Origin: Algoriphagus sp. CAU 1675
Lineage (GTDB): Bacteria > Bacteroidota > Bacteroidia > Cytophagales > Cyclobacteriaceae
NCBI RefSeq assembly: GCF_029222925.1
Contig: NZ_JARHUI010000003.1
Span: 541,721-605,720 of the forward strand
Length of the DNA: 64,000 bases
Direction: 5' to 3'
The position numbers were made by a program, and so were the translations under genes. Below the pieces are notes generated by a model, which was given only the letters and a program-made list of their open reading frames with translations, was not told the origin of the DNA and ran no database searches. Below, one piece after another: positions 1-8,219 of this stretch. Within the stretch, counting starts at the first letter, position 1, and every line of letters begins with the position of its first letter.

Positions 1-519
1 AAATTGTCTTGGCTTGGGTTCAGGTACACCAGTTGGGTTTATTAAGTTTAAAGTCAATACTTGGTCAGGGCGATTAGAAGCCACATGAAGAGCCACCTCT
101 CCTCCCATTCCATTCCCTGCAAGATGAAATCTGGATAGATTAAGTTTCTCCGCCAATCTCAAAACAAGCTGGCTATAGTCATCCATTCCATATCGCATCA
201 ACTCATCTGGACCTGTCAAACCATGACCCGGCAAATCCAGAGATATTGTCAGAAAATATGGGCTCAATTCTGCTTGCCAAGCTTCCCAGGTATGCAAGGA
301 GGAAAAACTTCCATGGATCAAAAATATAGGTTCCCCTTTGCCCTTGATCCTTACATGTAAATTGACTCCATCTACATCGATGAAATGGGATTCCGCAGTG
401 CTGTATTTTTCAATCAGGGACTCGGAGGGTATATCATTTTTATAAAGCAACAAGAGGAAAAAAATCAGGCTCAAAGCCAGGCCCAAGAATATTTTTCCGA
501 TTAGTTGAATCAACTTCAT
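1..519 (-). CDS. Alpha/beta hydrolase, partial, nucleophile replaced
   Basis: The 5' part (173 residues) of an alpha/beta-hydrolase fold protein; the 3' end lies beyond the left edge. The reading frame is open from an ATG at 519. Residues 1-26 form a hydrophobic N-terminal anchor or uncleaved signal. The oxyanion-hole motif LIHGS and the family motif DLPGHG are present. At the nucleophile elbow, where relatives have G-N-S-M-G-G, this protein reads G-N-G-M-G-G, so residue 137 is Gly (codon GGA) instead of the catalytic Ser. It is therefore probably a non-hydrolytic member or one with an altered mechanism. The gene is divergent from the Nramp-like gene, with an 84-nt gap. The family assignment is firm; the function is unknown. 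Confidence 0.8.
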   Translation of the reverse strand, partial: MKLIQLIGKIFLGLALSLIFFLLLLYKNDIPSESLIEKYSTAESHFIDVDGVNLHVRIKGKGEPIFLIHGSFSSLHTWEAWQAELSPYFLTISLDLPGHGLTGPDELMRYGMDDYSQLVLRLAEKLNLSRFHLAGNGMGGEVALHVASNRPDQVLTLNLINPTGVPEPKPRQF

Positions 520-603
520 AATTGAAAAGCAGGAATGAAAGGATAAGGGAGGGAATAGCAAATATTCTTCCTAAAACATTATTTTGCCGAAAAAGAATAA
601 AAA

Positions 604-1836
604 TTGAGAATTAAAGCCTTTTTCGAAAACATTGGTCCCGGGCCGATCATAGCCGCAGCATTCATCGGTCCTGGTACTGTCATGGTTTGCACCCTCGCAG
701 GATTCAATTTTGGATTTTCCCTACTCTGGGGTTTGGGACTATCCATTATTGCTACTGTTATTCTTCAGGAAATGGCAGGAAGAATTGGACTGGTAACTGG
801 AATGGACCTGAGTCAATTGATCCGAAATGAAAAAGGACATCCAATCTGGAAATTATTTCAAATGCTGATTATCTTAATTGCAATCGTGATTGGAAATGCA
901 GCCTATGAATCAGGAAATATAACCGGTTCAAATCTCGGACTCAGTACCCTTTGGAAAGCTCCAGTCATTCATTCCGGCTATTTCGAATTTCAAACAGGCA
1001 ATTTCATTCTGGGTGCTCTTGCGTTTTCACTTCTCTGGTGGGGTTCTTATAAGGTCTTGGAAAGAATATTGGTCACCCTTGTAATCCTGATGTCCCTGGC
1101 ATTTCTCAGCTCAAGTATTCTTACTTCCCCCGATTGGGGACAAGTCCTCAAAGGATTTATACCTGAATGGAGCCCTGAAAAAATTACCACAGTTGTTGGA
1201 CTGATAGGAACTACTGTGGTGCCCTATAATCTATTCTTGTATGCAAGTTTGGCTAAAAACAAATGGCAGAAGGAGGAAAAAATCCCCATTATGCGTCGGG
1301 ACATCATACTTTCCGTCATTCTCGGCGGGATAGTTTCTATGGCAATAGTGATAGTCGGCTCAGCCAATACCAGTACTGAAATTAGCGGAGCCCAGGATGT
1401 GGCCTCTGGACTGGAAATGATCTTTGGATCATTTGCCAAATATCTAATGGGAATTGGATTGCTTGCTGCCGGATTGACTTCATCCATTACTGCACCCCTT
1501 GCGGGTGGATTGGTTATTTGTGGAATTATGGGATGGAACCAAGAAACTCGCTCCAAAGCCATGCGGTTTTCTATGGGTTTTATTGTTTTGATGGGACTGA
1601 TATTTTCTTCTTTCGGAATCAAACCTGTACAATTAATTTCACTGGCACAGTTGGCAAATGGAATACTCCTTCCAGTAATCAGCGGATGGATCATCTGGAA
1701 AGCAAGTCAAAAATCCCTGATGAAATCACATAAAAACTCAGGACTCCTCCTGACAATTTCTATTCTTATTTGGCTGATCACCTTGGCCTTAGGTTTAAAG
1801 GGTATTGGTTCTGTAGTTGGATTCAATATTTTTTAA
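604..1836 (+). CDS. Nramp-family transporter homologue lacking canonical metal motifs
   Basis: Integral membrane protein of 410 residues with about 11 hydrophobic helices, of the SLC11/Nramp (MntH) family. Canonical Nramps use DPGN in TM1 and MPH in TM6 to bind Mn2+ or Fe2+. Here the matching positions read GPGT (residues 22-25) and VPY (206-208), so the substrate may not be a transition metal. The start is TTG: an in-frame TAA at 598-600 closes the frame upstream, and the next ATG (Met26) would cut TM1. The protein is slightly shorter than typical MntH. The following sigma gene starts 61 nt downstream. Family is confident, substrate unknown. Confidence 0.82.
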   Translation: MRIKAFFENIGPGPIIAAAFIGPGTVMVCTLAGFNFGFSLLWGLGLSIIATVILQEMAGRIGLVTGMDLSQLIRNEKGHPIWKLFQMLIILIAIVIGNAAYESGNITGSNLGLSTLWKAPVIHSGYFEFQTGNFILGALAFSLLWWGSYKVLERILVTLVILMSLAFLSSSILTSPDWGQVLKGFIPEWSPEKITTVVGLIGTTVVPYNLFLYASLAKNKWQKEEKIPIMRRDIILSVILGGIVSMAIVIVGSANTSTEISGAQDVASGLEMIFGSFAKYLMGIGLLAAGLTSSITAPLAGGLVICGIMGWNQETRSKAMRFSMGFIVLMGLIFSSFGIKPVQLISLAQLANGILLPVISGWIIWKASQKSLMKSHKNSGLLLTISILIWLITLALGLKGIGSVVGFNIF

Positions 1837-1897
1837 TGGTACTTTTTTTCAGTCAATACTAAACCCTAATGGCCTAACCGGGTCTAACCCTGCAGCC

Positions 1898-2443
1898 ATG
1901 CATATCAGTGATCAGGAAATCCTTCAACTCATCCAGAACCCTAAAAGTAAAGAGATAGGGTTTCGTCAGTTGATTCAGTTGTATCAAAAAAAAGTTTATC
2001 AATTAATCCGCCGCATGGTTTTGATCCATGAAGACGCTGATGACCTGACACAAAACACATTCATTAAGGCGTATCACCATTTGGATAAATTCAAGGGCAA
2101 CTCAAGCCTATTTACTTGGTTATATCGAATTGCAACCAATGAAGCACTGAGTTTTCTAGAGAAGAAAAAAAGAAGGTATTTCCTCTCTGTTGATGACCAC
2201 TTGGAAAAACTTGAATCTTACCTGGATCAACCCGGAACATTAAGTGGGGATGAGATTCATAAAAAGCTTCAAAAAGCTTTGTTGAAACTACCGGAAAAGC
2301 AACGCCTGGTTTTCCACTTGAAATACGAAGAGGATTTGAACTATGAGGAGATTTCCAAGATTACAGATACCAGTGTGGGTGCTTTAAAGGCCAGTTATCA
2401 TCATGCTGTCAAAAAAATTGAACATTTCCTGCAAGAGGACTAA
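1898..2443 (+). CDS. ECF-type RNA polymerase sigma factor
   Basis: Sigma-70 family protein of 181 residues with only regions 2 and 4, typical of extracytoplasmic-function sigma factors. Region 2 includes the DADDLTQNTFIKAY segment and a WLYRIATNEALS stretch that contacts the -10 element; region 4 carries a helix-turn-helix around LNYEEISKITDTSVGALKASYHHA. The start at 1898 is preferred because the longer frame from 1817 runs back into the Nramp gene and adds no conserved sequence. A small membrane protein follows after 34 nt and then a Spy-like periplasmic protein, so this is probably a self-contained envelope-responsive regulon head. Its target promoters cannot be read from the window. Confidence 0.9.
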   Translation: MHISDQEILQLIQNPKSKEIGFRQLIQLYQKKVYQLIRRMVLIHEDADDLTQNTFIKAYHHLDKFKGNSSLFTWLYRIATNEALSFLEKKKRRYFLSVDDHLEKLESYLDQPGTLSGDEIHKKLQKALLKLPEKQRLVFHLKYEEDLNYEEISKITDTSVGALKASYHHAVKKIEHFLQED

Positions 2444-2477
2444 ACCAAACAGGATAAGAACAGTCTAAAAACCAGAT

Positions 2478-2843
2478 ATGAGCAAATTACCCGAACATAA
2501 AGTCTCGTTTGAAATTCCTGAAGGATATTTTGAAGACCTACCAGAAAAAATCATGGCTAAATTGGAGCCCAAGCCCGACTATTCTTGGTATAAATGGGCT
2601 GCTGCTGCACTAATTCTCATCTCTCTGGGGATTTACCAGTTAGATATTTTCCAAAGTCAAGATGAATACTTAGCTATGGAAGAGGAAGTAGAGCTATACA
2701 TAGAGTCCAACTATTGGACAGCAGAAGACATTTTGGGGATGACTGAAAACCCGGAAGAAATCCTCAATGAAATTATATTGGAAGAAACTCCTTTCTCCCA
2801 AGATCTATGGGAAACCGAGGATCAAAATCTATTTGACTTATGA
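2478..2843 (+). CDS. Small single-pass membrane protein, putative anti-sigma partner
   Basis: Protein of 121 residues with a cytoplasmic-type N-terminus (SKLPEHKVSFEIPEGYFEDLP), one transmembrane segment around residues 39-57 and an acidic C-terminal tail. I recognise no catalytic domain and no zinc-binding HxxxCxxC motif, so it is not a ZAS-type anti-sigma factor. Its place directly after an ECF sigma gene, its single membrane span, and an ATGA overlap of 4 nt with the next gene make a membrane-bound sigma regulator the best guess. That role is inferred from position only. Confidence 0.65.
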   Translation: MSKLPEHKVSFEIPEGYFEDLPEKIMAKLEPKPDYSWYKWAAAALILISLGIYQLDIFQSQDEYLAMEEEVELYIESNYWTAEDILGMTENPEEILNEIILEETPFSQDLWETEDQNLFDL

Positions 2844-3280
2844 AAAAACTAACGCTTATCTCTCTTTTCTACTTACTGTTAATTGGCGTTTCTTTTGCCC
2901 AGCGACCCGGACAGGAAATTGACAGGGAAAGACTTCAAGCTGCAAGAGTGGCTTTCATTACAACCCGCTTGGACTTAAGTCCTGAACAAGCCGAGAAATT
3001 TTGGCCTGTTTTCAATGAATATGACAACCAAAGAGAAAGTAATCTCAAAAAACTGGCAGCACTTAACCCGGGGAGAGACGTGACTCTTTCAGAAGAAGAA
3101 GCGAAGAAGAATGTACAACAGCGATTTGAAATCCAAAGACAGATGATTGCCGATGAGGAAAAATTTGTTTTGGATATCTCGAAGACGATCAACTACAATC
3201 AAATTCTCAAGTTAAACCGGATAGCCAGAGACTTCACCCGGCACATTTACCAGCGCCAAAGACAAAGAAATACTCCATAA
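2840..3280 (+). CDS. Spy/CpxP-like periplasmic protein
   Basis: Protein of 146 residues with a clear signal peptide (residues 1-20, cleavage after SFA). The mature part is almost wholly helical and charged, with an LSPEQAEKFWPVFNEYD segment that matches the LTxxQ-type repeat of Spy/CpxP periplasmic proteins, and Gln- and Arg-rich helices. In the known families these act as chaperones or stress sensors that feed back on envelope regulators. It overlaps the preceding small membrane protein gene by 4 nt, so it is translationally coupled to the putative anti-sigma factor. A sensor role is inferred. Confidence 0.72.
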   Translation: MKKLTLISLFYLLLIGVSFAQRPGQEIDRERLQAARVAFITTRLDLSPEQAEKFWPVFNEYDNQRESNLKKLAALNPGRDVTLSEEEAKKNVQQRFEIQRQMIADEEKFVLDISKTINYNQILKLNRIARDFTRHIYQRQRQRNTP

Positions 3281-3282
3281 AA

Positions 3283-3304
3283 AAAGTCCCCAATTGGGGA
3301 CTTT
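3283..3304. terminator. Bidirectional terminator
   Basis: Perfect stem AAAGTCCCC/GGGGACTTT with an AATT loop, A-rich on the left and T-rich on the right. It sits between the convergent Spy-like gene and mscL and can end both transcripts. Confidence 0.85.
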
Positions 3305-3308
3305 GTAT

Positions 3309-3737
3309 TTACTGCTGTTTTTTCAACAAATCTCTGATTTCTTCCAAAAGAACTTCTGATTTAGGAGGAGCTGGAGGCGGAGCAGGTTCGGCCTTCTTCT
3401 CTTCTTTTTTATTCATTTTATTGATGCCCTTTATAGCCAGAAAAATAACAAAAGCGATGATGGCAAAATCCACCACATTCTGGATAAACATCCCATAGTT
3501 CATGGTAACTGCAGCGGTTACAACTTCTCCCGCATCATCCAATACTGCATCCCTCAGGACAATATTTAGATCCTTAAAATCCATCCCTCCAACAAGTAAA
3601 CCGATTGGAGGCATTACAACATCATTTACGAAAGAGGAAACAATTTTTCCAAAAGCTCCTCCGATAATCACACCGACAGCAAGGTCAATCACATTTCCCC
3701 TGACGGCAAACTCTTTGAATTCTTTTAACATTCCCAT
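3309..3737 (-). CDS. mscL: Large-conductance mechanosensitive channel MscL
   Basis: Protein of 142 residues, normal length for MscL. The N-terminus ([31 protein letters not shown], split here as helix S1 plus TM1) carries the conserved [20 protein letters not shown] signature. TM2 lies around residues 80-105, and the C-terminal part is charged and helical with a proline-rich linker ([11 protein letters not shown]). It forms a homopentameric pore in the inner membrane that opens under hypo-osmotic tension. Monocistronic; ends at the shared terminator. Confidence 0.95.
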   Translation of the reverse strand: MGMLKEFKEFAVRGNVIDLAVGVIIGGAFGKIVSSFVNDVVMPPIGLLVGGMDFKDLNIVLRDAVLDDAGEVVTAAVTMNYGMFIQNVVDFAIIAFVIFLAIKGINKMNKKEEKKAEPAPPPAPPKSEVLLEEIRDLLKKQQ

Positions 3738-3920
3738 AGTTTAAAAGTTGATGGTTAATAGATACAGTAATTTTCCAATAATTTAATTCTAAACCAAACC
3801 CAAAGTTTAGTACCTCCTAATTTTTATAGGTTTTAATAGGATTTATTTCTTAAACATAACATCCGGAATTTCTTTAAGCCCTTTTTGATTAAACTTGCAA
3901 ACCATTCTAACTAGAAGATT

Positions 3921-5966
3921 ATGCAAGCACCAAAGGCTAAAAAAATAGAGAAAGTACTGGAGATTCACGGACATAAACGAATAGACCCTTACTATTGGAT
4001 GAGGGACAGAGAAAATCCTGAGGTCATTGAATACCTTGAACTGGAGAACAACTATCTAAAAGCCCAAATGAAGGACACAGCGTCTTTTCAGGAACTTCTT
4101 TTTGAAGAGATGAAAGGCCGAATCAAGGAGGATGACCAAAGTGTACCCTATTTCAAATCAGGATATTATTGGTATGCCCGATATGAAAAAGGGGGCGAAT
4201 ATCCGATCTATTGCAGGAAAATGGGTTCCTTGGACGCTGAGGAAGAAATCCTCCTCAATGTAAACGAACTAGCCCATGGAAAAAGCTACTTCCACGTAGC
4301 AGGAATTTCCGTTAGCCCTGATCAAAAAATAGTAGCTTTCCCTGTAGATGATGTTGGAAGAAGAATATACACGATCCAATTCAAAAACCTGGAAACAGGA
4401 GAATTGCTGAGTGAATCCATTCCCGAGATTACAGGTAATATGGCTTGGGCAGCAGACAGCAAGCACCTTTTTTATTCCAAACAAGACCCGGAAACGCTCA
4501 GATCCTTTCAGATTTTCAGGTATGAATTTGGTAGCGGTTCAAACTCAAGCGTGCTGATTTTCGAGGAAATTGACGAGGAGTTTACTTGCCAGGTTCATAA
4601 ATCGAAATCAGAAGAATATCTCTTCATCCACTCTGAAAGCACCATTTCTTCAGAAATGCACTTTTTAAAGGCTAATGACCCAACTGGTGAGTTTAAGACT
4701 TTACAGGAAAGAATTCCCTATTTGGAATATGCTGCAGATCATTACAAGGATCATTTTTGGATCAGGACCAATGATCAAGCCCAAAACTTTAAAGTGGTAA
4801 AAGCACCCGTTTCAAATCCACAAAAAGAAAACTGGGAAGACTTCATCCCTCATCGGGAGACGGTATTGATCGAGGATTTTGACATCTTTTCCGGATTTTT
4901 TGTAAGCCAGGAACGGTCAAATGGTTTGACTCAAATCCATATTCTCCCTTGGGATGGAAGCCCGGGTCATGCGCTTCATTTTGAAGATGAAACCTACACC
5001 GCCTGGATAAGTACCAACCCAGAATATGAAACCGAAATATTGAGGTTTGGCTATAATTCTCTGGTATCTCCCTCCTCGGTCTTTGATTACCACATGGTCA
5101 CTAAGGAAAAAACCTTACTGAAGCAACAGGAAGTTATGGGTGGCTATAATCAGGAGGCTTACCATTCAGAGCGCATCTGGGCCAAGGCGCAAGATGAGGT
5201 AATGGTACCTGTATCCTTGGTTTACAAAAAAGAACTATTCAAAAAGGACGGAAGTAATCCACTGTTACTTTATGCCTATGGATCTTACGGATTTAGCATG
5301 GATGCCTACTTTAGCAGCAACAGGCTAAGTCTTTTGGACCGTGGTTTTGTTTTTGCCATAGCTCATATTCGAGGAGGAGAGGATCTGGGAAGACATTGGT
5401 ATGAGGAAGGGAAACTACTTAAAAAGAGAAACACATTCACGGATTTCATCTCCTGCGCAGACTACTTGATTCAGGAAAATTATACATGTCCATCCCATCT
5501 TTACGCAATGGGAGGAAGTGCCGGCGGCCTCTTGATGGGTGCCGTCATCAATTTCAAACCTAAATTGTTCAATGGAGTAATTGCCTCTGTTCCGTTCGTG
5601 GATGTGGTTACCACCATGCTGGATGAAAGCATTCCTCTTACTACCGGAGAATTCAAAGAATGGGGAAATCCCAAAGAGCAAGAGTTTTATGAATACATGC
5701 TCTCTTATTCTCCCTATGACAACATAGAGGAAAAAGATTACCCGAACCTGTTGGTTACTTCAGGTCTGCATGATTCTCAGGTTCAATTTTGGGAACCAAC
5801 CAAATGGGTGGCCAAGCTCCGAGACCTGAAAACAGACAACAATTTATTACTGCTTCATACAAATATGGAGGCGGGACATGGAGGTGCGTCAGGTAGATTC
5901 AATTCCTTGAAAGAACTGGCCTTGGAATATGCCTTTCTTTTAAAACTTGAAGGGAAAATTGGCTAA
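3921..5966 (+). CDS. Oligopeptidase B-like S9A prolyl oligopeptidase
   Basis: Serine peptidase of 681 residues with no signal peptide, so cytoplasmic. The N-terminal two thirds form a seven-bladed beta-propeller (starting HGHKRIDPYYWMRDRENPEV), which gates access for short peptides. The C-terminal alpha/beta-hydrolase domain holds the triad Ser533 (in GGSAGG), Asp618 (in GLHDSQV) and His653 (in AGHGG). Length and the DPYYWMRD start match oligopeptidase B (PtrB), which cleaves small peptides after basic residues; a prolyl endopeptidase specificity cannot be excluded from sequence alone. It stands alone, with 183 nt upstream that include a possible -7 element at 3890-3897. Confidence 0.88.
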   Translation: MQAPKAKKIEKVLEIHGHKRIDPYYWMRDRENPEVIEYLELENNYLKAQMKDTASFQELLFEEMKGRIKEDDQSVPYFKSGYYWYARYEKGGEYPIYCRKMGSLDAEEEILLNVNELAHGKSYFHVAGISVSPDQKIVAFPVDDVGRRIYTIQFKNLETGELLSESIPEITGNMAWAADSKHLFYSKQDPETLRSFQIFRYEFGSGSNSSVLIFEEIDEEFTCQVHKSKSEEYLFIHSESTISSEMHFLKANDPTGEFKTLQERIPYLEYAADHYKDHFWIRTNDQAQNFKVVKAPVSNPQKENWEDFIPHRETVLIEDFDIFSGFFVSQERSNGLTQIHILPWDGSPGHALHFEDETYTAWISTNPEYETEILRFGYNSLVSPSSVFDYHMVTKEKTLLKQQEVMGGYNQEAYHSERIWAKAQDEVMVPVSLVYKKELFKKDGSNPLLLYAYGSYGFSMDAYFSSNRLSLLDRGFVFAIAHIRGGEDLGRHWYEEGKLLKKRNTFTDFISCADYLIQENYTCPSHLYAMGGSAGGLLMGAVINFKPKLFNGVIASVPFVDVVTTMLDESIPLTTGEFKEWGNPKEQEFYEYMLSYSPYDNIEEKDYPNLLVTSGLHDSQVQFWEPTKWVAKLRDLKTDNNLLLLHTNMEAGHGGASGRFNSLKELALEYAFLLKLEGKIG

Positions 5967-5980
5967 AGTACCCGAAATTA

Positions 5981-6018
5981 AAAGCAGGTTTTGTCAAATT
6001 AGGGCAATTTCCTGCTTT
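5981..6018 (+). terminator. Possible terminator hairpin
   Basis: Arms AAAGCAGG and CCTGCTTT enclose a second small stem (AAATT/AATTT). There is no long T-run after it, so it may be a weak terminator of the oligopeptidase gene or a processing hairpin. Confidence 0.35.
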
Positions 6019-6074
6019 CATCATTAATAAGTTTTGGTCAAAAAATCACATTTCCTAAATCATTTCAGGCCAAG

Positions 6075-6104
6075 TTTAAGAAAAAGGATTTTTTTCTAAC
6101 TTTG
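6075..6104 (+). promoter_or_regulatory. Bacteroidetes-type promoter of mgsA-pfkA
   Basis: A perfect -7 element TAACTTTG at 6097-6104, matching TANNTTTG, is preceded after 18 nt by TTTA at 6075-6078, one base off the -33 TTTG. The predicted transcription start is near 6111, giving a leader of about 18 nt before the mgsA ATG at 6129. Confidence 0.6.
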
Positions 6105-6128
6105 GCGCAACCTATTAAACGATTATTC

Positions 6129-6512
6129 ATGAAAATTGCTTTGATCGCCCATGATGGCAAAAAAGCCGACATGGTTCATTTTTTGAGTGGATTTCGAGAT
6201 GCTCTGCATCGTGCCGATGTAGAACTTGTAGCCACAGGTACTACGGGGTCCCACATAGAAAAAGCAGGCTTCAAAGTTCAGCGTTTACTTTCTGGACCAC
6301 TTGGGGGTGATGCTCAAATTGCCGCAATGGCAGCTCAGAAAGAATTAGACATGGTAATCTTTTTTAGGGATCCCCTTGACAAACACCCGCATGAGCCAGA
6401 TGTTCAAATGCTAATGAGAATTTGTGACGTTCACAATATTCCCTTGGCCACCAATCTTGCTTCTGCTGAACTTATGTTTAAAGCTTTAACTCAAACCATA
6501 AATGGAGCCTAA
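6129..6512 (+). CDS. mgsA: Methylglyoxal synthase
   Basis: Protein of 127 residues that converts dihydroxyacetone phosphate to methylglyoxal and phosphate, a bypass that relieves sugar-phosphate build-up. Seen motifs are the N-terminal LIAHDGKK, the phosphate-binding GTTG, the GPLGGDAQI loop with the catalytic Asp, and [15 protein letters not shown] with the conserved His. The ATG at 6129 is preferred; a TTG nine codons earlier overlaps the promoter -7 element. The gene overlaps pfkA by 11 nt, so both are translated from one message. A methylglyoxal synthase coupled to phosphofructokinase links upper glycolysis to its overflow valve. Confidence 0.95.
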   Translation: MKIALIAHDGKKADMVHFLSGFRDALHRADVELVATGTTGSHIEKAGFKVQRLLSGPLGGDAQIAAMAAQKELDMVIFFRDPLDKHPHEPDVQMLMRICDVHNIPLATNLASAELMFKALTQTINGA

Positions 6513-7488
6513 AACCATCAAAAAGATTGGAGTGCTTACCTCTGGAGGAGATTCTCCGGGAATGAATGCTGCAATCCGTGCAGCCGTCCGTGCTGGATTT
6601 TATTACAACCTTGAAATGTATGGAATCTACCGGGGCTACGAAGGATTGATCCAAAATGACATCAAAAAACTCGATTCCAAAAACATCGCCCATGTATTGG
6701 AAAGAGGGGGAACTTTTCTCAAATCTGCCCGAAGCGCTGAATTCAGAACACCAGAAGGAAGGAAAAAAGCCTATGACAATCTAAAAAGCCATGGTATTGA
6801 TGCCTTGGTAGTAATTGGTGGAGACGGTTCCCTGACCGGTGCTCACCTGTTTTATCAGGAGTATGGAATCCCTGCAATAGGGCTTCCAGGCACTATCGAT
6901 AATGACCTTTCAGGTACAGACTCAACCATAGGCTTTGATACTGCTTGCAATACAGCAATTGAGGCAATCGATAAGATCCGTGATACAGCGACTTCGCATG
7001 ACCGCTTGTTTTTCGTAGAAGTAATGGGAAGAGATGCCGGATTCATTGCTATAAATGCGGGAATCGGATCTGCTGCTGCGGCAATTTTGATCCCTGAGAA
7101 GAAAATGCCAATCGAGGATTTGGTTGAAAAACTCAAAATTCGAAGCAAGGCAAAAAAAGCCTCCAATATTGTGATCGTAGCTGAAGGAGGTAAAAGTGGC
7201 GGAGCAGCCGAAATTGCAGAAAAAGTTAAAAAACACCTTCCTTATTATGACATCAAAGTAACCATCCTAGGGCACCTTCAAAGAGGGGGAGCTCCAAGTT
7301 CCTTTGACAGGTTGCTTGCCTCAAAACTGGGTGTGGCTGCTGTAGAAGGTTTGCTTCAAGGAAAATATGATGTTATGGCTGGATTGATCAACAACAAGGT
7401 AGTCTATACCCCTATCAAAAAAGCCATCGTTGACGATAAATCGGTAGATGAGGAAGATTTCAGGGTAGCCAAAATTCTTTCTACCTAA
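6502..7488 (+). CDS. pfkA: ATP-dependent 6-phosphofructokinase
   Basis: Protein of 328 residues, the usual length of bacterial PfkA. It phosphorylates fructose 6-phosphate to the 1,6-bisphosphate in the cytoplasm. Seen: ATP loop [23 protein letters not shown] with Gly rather than the Asp of pyrophosphate-dependent enzymes, PGTIDNDL with the catalytic Asp, MGRDAGF for substrate binding and [14 protein letters not shown] near the C-terminus. These features mark the ATP-using type. The gene is translationally coupled to mgsA upstream and is followed by a strong terminator. Confidence 0.96.
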   Translation: MEPKTIKKIGVLTSGGDSPGMNAAIRAAVRAGFYYNLEMYGIYRGYEGLIQNDIKKLDSKNIAHVLERGGTFLKSARSAEFRTPEGRKKAYDNLKSHGIDALVVIGGDGSLTGAHLFYQEYGIPAIGLPGTIDNDLSGTDSTIGFDTACNTAIEAIDKIRDTATSHDRLFFVEVMGRDAGFIAINAGIGSAAAAILIPEKKMPIEDLVEKLKIRSKAKKASNIVIVAEGGKSGGAAEIAEKVKKHLPYYDIKVTILGHLQRGGAPSSFDRLLASKLGVAAVEGLLQGKYDVMAGLINNKVVYTPIKKAIVDDKSVDEEDFRVAKILST

Positions 7489-7514
7489 CCCAAAGCTTAA
7501 TTCGGAAAACAAAT

Positions 7515-7546
7515 AAAAAATGGAGGCTTTGTGCCTCCATTTTTTA
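7515..7546 (+). terminator. Terminator of mgsA-pfkA
   Basis: Stem AAAAAATGGAGGC/GCCTCCATTTTTT with a short TTTGT loop, followed by more T residues, 27 nt after the pfkA stop. Confidence 0.9.
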
Positions 7547-7669
7547 TTTGTAATAACCTGATTTATATCAACTTATAGAATCCAAAAAATCAGAAAAAGT
7601 ACCATATTTTTTCTTGAATTTTTACTAAAATCTTTATCTCCTATCGTCACTTTTAAACAAGAGATAGTC

Positions 7670-8116
7670 ATGAAAGCATTCCTAAAAATCATCAGCATCG
7701 TCCTTCTATCCGGTCTTTTGATTGGATGCAAAACTTATCGGTCCATTGAGAACGTAACTATCAAGGATGATCCCCAGCTCACAAATAAAGAGAATTTGGT
7801 TCGCCAATTAAAGGGCGTAGAAAAGAATGAGAAAATTCAGGTTTACCTAAACAATGGAAAGTATTTCAATTTGGAATATCAATCCCATACAGCCGATAGT
7901 CTGCACACCATACTTCATCAAAAAGCCAAGGCAAATCCAGACCTAAAAAGTTCAGCCACAATTAACATCTCACTTGAAGAGGTTGACCGTATACTGGTAT
8001 GGAGGACAAATTATGTTTTATCAATCGGTGTTCCAGCGGGATTGGTCATAGGTTTCTTTATTTATGCTTCAACATGGGAATATAGTTTAGGGTCTGGTGA
8101 TTGGACATGGGATTAA
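7670..8116 (+). CDS. Putative lipoprotein of unknown function
   Basis: Protein of 148 residues. The N-terminus (MKAFLKIISIVLLSGLLIGCKTY) is a lipoprotein signal with lipobox LIGC, acylated at Cys20. The middle part has predicted strands around KIQVYLNNGKYFNLEYQ, and a second hydrophobic stretch occurs near residues 125-141. I do not recognise a family. It is monocistronic between two terminators. A cell-envelope location is well supported; no function can be assigned. Confidence 0.7.
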   Translation: MKAFLKIISIVLLSGLLIGCKTYRSIENVTIKDDPQLTNKENLVRQLKGVEKNEKIQVYLNNGKYFNLEYQSHTADSLHTILHQKAKANPDLKSSATINISLEEVDRILVWRTNYVLSIGVPAGLVIGFFIYASTWEYSLGSGDWTWD

Positions 8117-8150
8117 TTTTGAAAGCCAAATTTTCCAAATCCTAAGAAAA

Positions 8151-8187
8151 AAGCCTCCCTGAAATGATTTCAGGAAGGCCTTTTTAA
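8151..8187. terminator. Terminator between the convergent lipoprotein and GH13 genes
   Basis: Stem built from GCCTCCCTGAAAT and ATTTCAGGAAGGC with one mismatch, A-run on the left and TTTTT on the right. It can act on both strands. Confidence 0.8.
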
Positions 8188-8219
8188 GAAGTGTTGCCCA
8201 ATTGGAAACTACCCCATCA

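Noticed and set aside
1817-1897. Longer start of the ECF sigma factor
   Set aside because: It overlaps the end of the Nramp-like gene and adds 27 residues with no sigma-family sequence.
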